Source: JAVBOO01 sp031550435
Lineage (GTDB): Bacteria; Bacillota; Clostridia; Lachnospirales; WRAX01
Assembly: GCA_031550435.1 (NCBI GenBank)
Contig: JAVBOO010000002.1
Location: 24,918-88,917, forward strand
DNA: 64,000 nucleotides
Direction of reading: 5' to 3'
Below the pieces are notes generated by a model. It was not told the DNA's origin. It saw nothing but the letters and a program-made list of their open reading frames with translations, and did not search any database. This document shows positions 60,017-64,000 of the stretch, piece by piece (the first letter of the stretch is position 1; every line of letters begins with the position of its first letter). A program made the translations under genes and the position numbers.

Positions 60017-63000
60017 CTATCTCTTAACACTTATTACCGCGTCTTTCCCGTTAATATTCCATTGTTTTACAAGACCCTGCGCACCTTCAAACTTAAGCTC
60101 GAGCGCAAGTACCTCTGCCTTAATTTCTTCAAGATTGGCGGAAATTATACTACTCAATTCATTGTCGGTTTCAACGGTTACGGTAATTTCGTCCATTACC
60201 TCAAAATCAGCTTCTTTCCTCATCGTTTGGATTTTGCTGACTATTTCTCTGACATAGCCTTCTTCGATGAGTTCCGGTGTAAGCGTCGTATCCATAACGA
60301 CAGTCACTCCTCTGTCTGACTGGGAAACAAAGCCTTCTGTTTGGGTCTCTTCGACTAAAACATCCTCAAGTGCGAGCTCTACTTGTTCTCCGTCTATCAC
60401 AAATGAAGCCGCTCCGTTCTTAAGAGTCGCCATAAACTCTCTTCCGTTAACGTTCCTTAGTGTTTCGGTAATTTTAGGAATAAGCTTTCCGTATTTTTTG
60501 CCGAGAGTTTTCAACTGAGGCTTAAAACTGTATGAAACATAGCCTTGAGTATCATTTGTAAAGCTTATATTCTTCACGTTAAGCTCGTCTGTTATTATAC
60601 TTTCGTAACTCTTTTCGATCTCGAACGGAGCGTTTACAAACATTGTACCTATCGGCTGGCGGTTCTTTATATTGCAGACATTTCTTGCGGCTCTGCCGAG
60701 TACGACGATGTTAAGAGCGAGCTTCATGTTTTTTTCGAGTTCGGAATCTATGAGTTTTTCATCAACGGCCGGATAGTCGCAAAGGTGTACGCTTATAGGC
60801 GCCTCTTTGTCGTTCGTTCTCACAAGATTTTCATATATCGACTCGGTCATAAACGGAGTAAACGGAGCCGCTAGCCTTATAACCGTTTCGAGCACGGTGT
60901 AAAGTGTCATATATGCGTCAGTTTTATCCTTTTCCATGCCGGAAGCCCAGAAACGTTCTCTCGAGCGTCTTACATACCAATTGCTCAATTCGTCGACGAA
61001 ATCGTTCAGCTCTCTTGCGCACTCTGTCAGCTTATATTCGTCCATCGCTTCGTTCATATAGGCGACAAGCGAGTTAAGTTTCGAAAGAACCCATCTGTCC
61101 ATAACGCAGAGTTTATCGGTATCAAGCGTGTGCTCTTTGGGGTTAAAGCTGTCAATGTCGGCGTACAGCACATAGAAGGCGTAAGTATTCCATAACGTTC
61201 CCATGAATTTACGGCACGCTTCGGAAACGGCTTCTTCATAAAATCTCGAAGGCAGCCATGGCGAGCTTCCTACATAGAAATACCAGCGAACCGCGTCTGC
61301 TCCTACTTTGCCGATTATTTCCCACGGATCAACTCCGTTGCCCAGGTGCTTCGACATCTTCTTTCCGTCCTTGTCGGCTACAAGACCCAGTACTATACAG
61401 TTATCGTAAGGCGATTTGTCAAACAAAATCGTTGATATCGCAAGCAGAGTATAGAACCAGCCCCTTGTCTGGTCGAGAGCCTCGGAAATAAAGTCGGCGG
61501 GGAAATTCTCCTCAAAAAGCTCTTTGTTTTCAAACGGATAGTGCCATTGAGCAAACGGCATCGAACCCGAATCAAACCAGCAGTCTATAACCTCACTGAC
61601 GCGTTTCATTTCTTTGCCGCATTTTTCGCAGTGCAGGAATACTCTGTCAATAAAAGGTTTGTGCAGCTCTATATCGTCGGGAACATCTATTCCGTGCTCT
61701 TTGAGCTCAGCTATGCTTCCGACGGCATGCCTGTGGCCGCAGACGCATTCCCAGATCGGAAGCGGGGTTCCCCAGTATCTTTCGCGGCTCAGGCCCCAAT
61801 CGATTACGTTTTCAAGGAAATTGCCGAACCGGCCGTTTTTGATGTTTGACGGCATCCAGTTTATTTTATCGTTGTTTTCAAGCAGTCTGCTCTTAACTTT
61901 TGTCATCTCGATAAACCAGGTGTCGCGCGCATAATAAAGCAGCGGTGTGTCACATCTCCAGCAAAACGGATAACTGTGTTCAAACTCTAGTTTTCTGAAG
62001 AGTTTTCCGTCAGAGTTGAGTTTTTTTACTATGAGAGGATCCGCATCTTTAACAAATACTCCCGCCCAATCCGTTACGGCTTCCGTAAACTTGCCTTGTT
62101 CGTCAACAAGCTGAACAAACGGCAAGCCATAAGCCTTTCCGACTCTGGCGTCGTCTTCGCCGAACGCAGGAGCGGAGTGGACAATACCCGAGCCGTCGGT
62201 AAGCGTAACATAGGCGTCGCACGTGATAAACCAGGCCTTTTTGTCCGTCGTTACAAAATCGAACAACGGCTCGTATTCCGTGTATTCAAGCGCCGAGCCT
62301 TTAAAGGACTCGAGTATCTCGTAGCCTTCTTTGAAAATGTCTTTAACAAGAGCTTCCGCCAATATAAACACTTCGCCGTTAAAATTAACTCTGGCGTAGT
62401 TTTCCTTGGCGTTAACCGTAAGCGCGACGTTTGAAGGCAAAGTCCAAGGCGTAGTCGTCCATGCGAGAAAATACTCGTTATCCTTTGCTTTAATCTTGAA
62501 CTTAACGAAAACAGATGTCTCTTTTACATCCTTGTATCCCTGGGCAACTTCGTGGCTGGAGAGAGATGTCCCGCAGCGCGGGCAATAAGGCACTATCTTA
62601 TGGCCTTTATAGAGCAGTCCCTCGTCCCAAATCCGTTTTAAGGCCCACCACACGGATTCAATATAATTATTGTGGTATGTTACATAAGGATTTTCCATGT
62701 CCGCCCAGAAAGCAACTCTATCACTGAGCTCACGCCATTCCTTCTCGTATTTCCACACACTTTCCTTACATTTTGCTATGAACGGCTCAACACCGAATTT
62801 TTCTATCTCGGGTTTTCCGCTTATATTGAGCGATTTTTCAACTTCAAGCTCGACAGGAAGCCCATGCGTATCCCAGCCGGCCTTTCTCAGAACTTTAAAG
62901 CCTTTCATCGTCTTATATCTGGGGAACAAGTCTTTCACGGCACGCGTTATCAAATGGCCGACATGCGGCTTGCCGTTCGCTGTCGGAGGGCCGTCGTAGA

Positions 63001-63127
63001 ATGTGTAGACTTCTGCGTTTTCCCGGGACTGTATACTTCGCTCAAATATGCGCTCGTCCTTCCAAAACCGCATTATTTCCTTCTCTCTCTCTGCAAAGTT
63101 AAGATCGGTGTTTACTTTTTTGTACAT
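60017..63127 (-). CDS. ileS: Isoleucyl-tRNA synthetase, probably eukaryote-like type 2
   Basis: Class I synthetase charging tRNA-Ile. The 1036-aa protein has the HIGH-type motif HVGH in 'NGKPHVGHLITRAVKD', 'GWDTHGLPVE', zinc-type Cys pairs in the insertion ('YCPRCG'), the editing domain, the KMSKS-type loop 'KMSKHLGN' and an anticodon domain. The form 'GHLITRAVKDLFPRYKTMKG' and the length resemble the eukaryote-like type 2 enzymes, which are often less sensitive to mupirocin; this is recall, not a measured result. The ATG at 63127 is preferred to 63139 because GGAGG lies between them. A T-box leader and repeat B copy 4 precede it. Confidence 0.97.
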   Translation of the reverse strand: MYKKVNTDLNFAEREKEIMRFWKDERIFERSIQSRENAEVYTFYDGPPTANGKPHVGHLITRAVKDLFPRYKTMKGFKVLRKAGWDTHGLPVELEVEKSLNISGKPEIEKFGVEPFIAKCKESVWKYEKEWRELSDRVAFWADMENPYVTYHNNYIESVWWALKRIWDEGLLYKGHKIVPYCPRCGTSLSSHEVAQGYKDVKETSVFVKFKIKAKDNEYFLAWTTTPWTLPSNVALTVNAKENYARVNFNGEVFILAEALVKDIFKEGYEILESFKGSALEYTEYEPLFDFVTTDKKAWFITCDAYVTLTDGSGIVHSAPAFGEDDARVGKAYGLPFVQLVDEQGKFTEAVTDWAGVFVKDADPLIVKKLNSDGKLFRKLEFEHSYPFCWRCDTPLLYYARDTWFIEMTKVKSRLLENNDKINWMPSNIKNGRFGNFLENVIDWGLSRERYWGTPLPIWECVCGHRHAVGSIAELKEHGIDVPDDIELHKPFIDRVFLHCEKCGKEMKRVSEVIDCWFDSGSMPFAQWHYPFENKELFEENFPADFISEALDQTRGWFYTLLAISTILFDKSPYDNCIVLGLVADKDGKKMSKHLGNGVDPWEIIGKVGADAVRWYFYVGSSPWLPSRFYEEAVSEACRKFMGTLWNTYAFYVLYADIDSFNPKEHTLDTDKLCVMDRWVLSKLNSLVAYMNEAMDEYKLTECARELNDFVDELSNWYVRRSRERFWASGMEKDKTDAYMTLYTVLETVIRLAAPFTPFMTESIYENLVRTNDKEAPISVHLCDYPAVDEKLIDSELEKNMKLALNIVVLGRAARNVCNIKNRQPIGTMFVNAPFEIEKSYESIITDELNVKNISFTNDTQGYVSYSFKPQLKTLGKKYGKLIPKITETLRNVNGREFMATLKNGAASFVIDGEQVELALEDVLVEETQTEGFVSQSDRGVTVVMDTTLTPELIEEGYVREIVSKIQTMRKEADFEVMDEITVTVETDNELSSIISANLEEIKAEVLALELKFEGAQGLVKQWNINGKDAVISVKR

Positions 63128-63163
63128 ATCTGCCTCCATATTGCTGATTTGTGATATATTATC

Positions 63164-63260
63164 GAGGCGACAATTAAACCGTTTGCTAAACTTGTCTCCT
63201 CAATCACCCCTAGCCCGCAGGGCCGGTACAAGGGGGTGATTAAACCGCATGGTTCAATCA
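63164..63260 (-). repeat. Intergenic repeat family B, copy 4 (within the ileS leader)
   Basis: GAGGCGACAATTAAACCGTT and TGCTAAACTTGTCTCCTCAA, then CACCCC ... GGGGGTGATTAAACC, match copy 2 in reverse orientation over about 97 bases. It lies between the T-box terminator and the ileS start, so it is transcribed as part of the mRNA leader. Confidence 0.85.
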
Positions 63261-63278
63261 AGGGATCACTACAAACAA

Positions 63279-63520
63279 ATAAAAAAAGCTCCTTCTCCCT
63301 ACAGGGCGAAAAGAACTCCGCGGTACCACCTGAATTGGCATTAATGCCCACTCTGCCTTATGGCTTTGTCCGTAACGAGGACTGTCGTCAGAGCCTACTG
63401 TATTTCGGTCTGCCGTTTGGTTTCCCGACTCCGGTGATTTTCGTTTGAAGTTTGTTGCGGGGCTCGCACCTACTCCCGCTCGCTGAAAACGCCGTTCAAA
63501 TTACTGTCCGAAGCATAACG
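63279..63520 (-). promoter_or_regulatory. T-box leader of ileS
   Basis: The T-box GGTGGTACCGCGG reads on the minus strand from 63330 to 63318. A terminator stem is formed by GGAGTTCTTTTCGCCCT and AGGGAGAAGGAGC with G-U and mismatched pairs, then a run of seven T (63287-63281). An Ile specifier codon ATC occurs in CGAAAATCACCGG at about 63446-63434. A weak promoter, TTGCTT-16-TATAAC, overlaps the rpsU terminator upstream. Confidence 0.9.
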
Positions 63521-63533
63521 TTTGGTTATATTA

Positions 63534-63558
63534 TGCGCCTTGCATTAAGCAAGGCGCA
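63534..63558 (-). terminator. Terminator hairpin after rpsU
   Basis: TGCGCCTTGC (63534-63543) pairs perfectly with GCAAGGCGCA (63549-63558), 5-base loop. It lies 12 bases after the rpsU stop. The following sequence AATATAACC is AT-rich without a clean T run and may double as the ileS -10. Confidence 0.75.
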
Positions 63559-63569
63559 CGACCCACATA

Positions 63570-63746
63570 CTAATTGTACTTGCGTTTTCTTGCGACTTCA
63601 GATTTCTTCTTACGTTTTACACTCGGCTTATCATAAGCTTCTCTTTTACGAACTTCTCCCATGATGCCGGCCTTTGCGCAATTTCTTTTGAAACGACGAA
63701 GGGCGCTATCTAAAGTTTCGTTATCCTTGATTCTAACCTCTGACAT
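63570..63746 (-). CDS. rpsU: 30S ribosomal protein S21
   Basis: Small ribosomal subunit protein. The 58-aa product, MSEVRIKDNETLDSALRRFK followed by 'RNCAKAGIMGEVRKREAY' and a basic tail 'VKRKKKSEVARKRKYN', is a standard S21. The start at 63746 follows GGAGGGAGGG; a longer frame to 63851 has no support. S21 is usually monocistronic or with yqeY; here it is closed by a terminator ahead of the ileS leader. Confidence 0.97.
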   Translation of the reverse strand: MSEVRIKDNETLDSALRRFKRNCAKAGIMGEVRKREAYDKPSVKRKKKSEVARKRKYN

Positions 63747-63938
63747 GAACTTCCCTCCCTCCGTTTGCCTGTTTCCCGGCAAAAACCAACTTGTTGCAAG
63801 CAACAAATCATTAAAAAGAATTATACACAAGAATCGTACGGCAGTCAACATATTTTTTCAAAATGCTGCTAACTTATGATAATTTCAGTATAGCTAACAA
63901 ACGCAAGAAAATTTCATACCTCTGGGAAGAATAGAGGC

Positions 63939-64000
63939 ATGAGAGAAATGTTAAATCGGAGCGAACGTAACAAAGCAGAAATCATCGGGATGTGCGTCAA
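63939..64000 (+). CDS. Possible start of a gene cut by the window end
   Basis: ATG 63939 (or 63948) opens a frame to the window end, reading MREMLNRSERNKAEIIGMCV. AGAGG lies just upstream, better spaced for 63948. Twenty codons are too few to name a family. Confidence 0.3.
   Translation, partial: MREMLNRSERNKAEIIGMCV

Noticed and set aside
1..64000. CRISPR array, tRNA, rRNA or prophage
   Set aside because: No regularly spaced direct repeats, no cloverleaf with T-loop and anticodon, no rRNA-like segments and no integrase, capsid or terminase genes were seen in any gap.

Overview
The window reads as a chromosomal segment of an anaerobic, endospore-forming Firmicute, most likely an uncultured member of the Clostridia. 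The evidence is spoIIP, the cdaA-cdaR-glmM cluster, RbgA, MutS2, YerC, AddA, a BMP/Nup nucleoside transporter, three T-box leaders (alaS, tyrS, ileS), AGGAGG-type ribosome binding sites and moderate GC. A desulfoferrodoxin and a flavodiiron protein point to a strict anaerobe that detoxifies oxygen. I see no prophage, transposase, integrase, CRISPR array, rRNA or tRNA gene.

Layout. 1-6.4 kb (+): a membrane protein, cdaA-cdaR, glmM, MTA/SAH nucleosidase, desulfoferrodoxin, signal peptidase I and a DUF1858 protein. 6.6-9.4 kb (-): ECF sigma factor, anti-sigma-like protein and a VWA lipoprotein. 9.7-14.8 kb (+): mutS2, a two-component system and a 58-aa protein. 15-22.6 kb (-): an ABC-2 type transporter, a ferredoxin-fused aldo/keto reductase, an intergenic region with clustered DnaA-box-like 9-mers, and a two-subunit ABC exporter. 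23.1 kb (-): a protein built almost only of Asp, Glu and Trp. 23.7-33.3 kb (+): rbgA-yerC, pcrA, an unknown gene, addA and a membrane protein. 33.4-39.9 kb (-): degV-lacI, T-box-alaS and fprA. 40.2-42.6 kb (+): VOC protein, ABC-F ATPase and a 67-aa membrane protein. 42.7-43.9 kb (-): spoIIP. 44.2-52.2 kb (+): a SHOCT-like protein, T-box-tyrS-tsaE-tsaB-rimI-lon-like, and a cell-wall-anchored surface protein. 52.3-59.7 kb (-): a nucleoside uptake and salvage operon, deoC-cdd-bmp-nupO-nupP-nupQ-pdp. 60-63.7 kb (-): T-box-ileS and rpsU. The last 60 bases may hold the start of another gene.

How genes work together. CdaA/CdaR/GlmM tie c-di-AMP synthesis to cell-wall precursor supply. The salvage operon imports nucleosides, deaminates cytidine, phosphorolyses pyrimidine nucleosides and feeds deoxyribose-5-phosphate to glycolysis. 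TsaB/TsaE/RimI serve t6A tRNA modification and ribosomal protein acetylation.

The most unusual content is non-coding. At least four families of hairpin-forming intergenic repeats (called A, B, C and D here) recur across the window, sometimes side by side as mosaics. One copy lies inside the ileS 5' leader and one fragment between the two-component genes. Other points of interest are the DnaA-box-like cluster, the Asp/Glu/Trp protein, a TyrRS with a degenerate HIGH motif, a consensus promoter inside the end of fprA, and a Lon-like protease with Arg in its Walker A loop.
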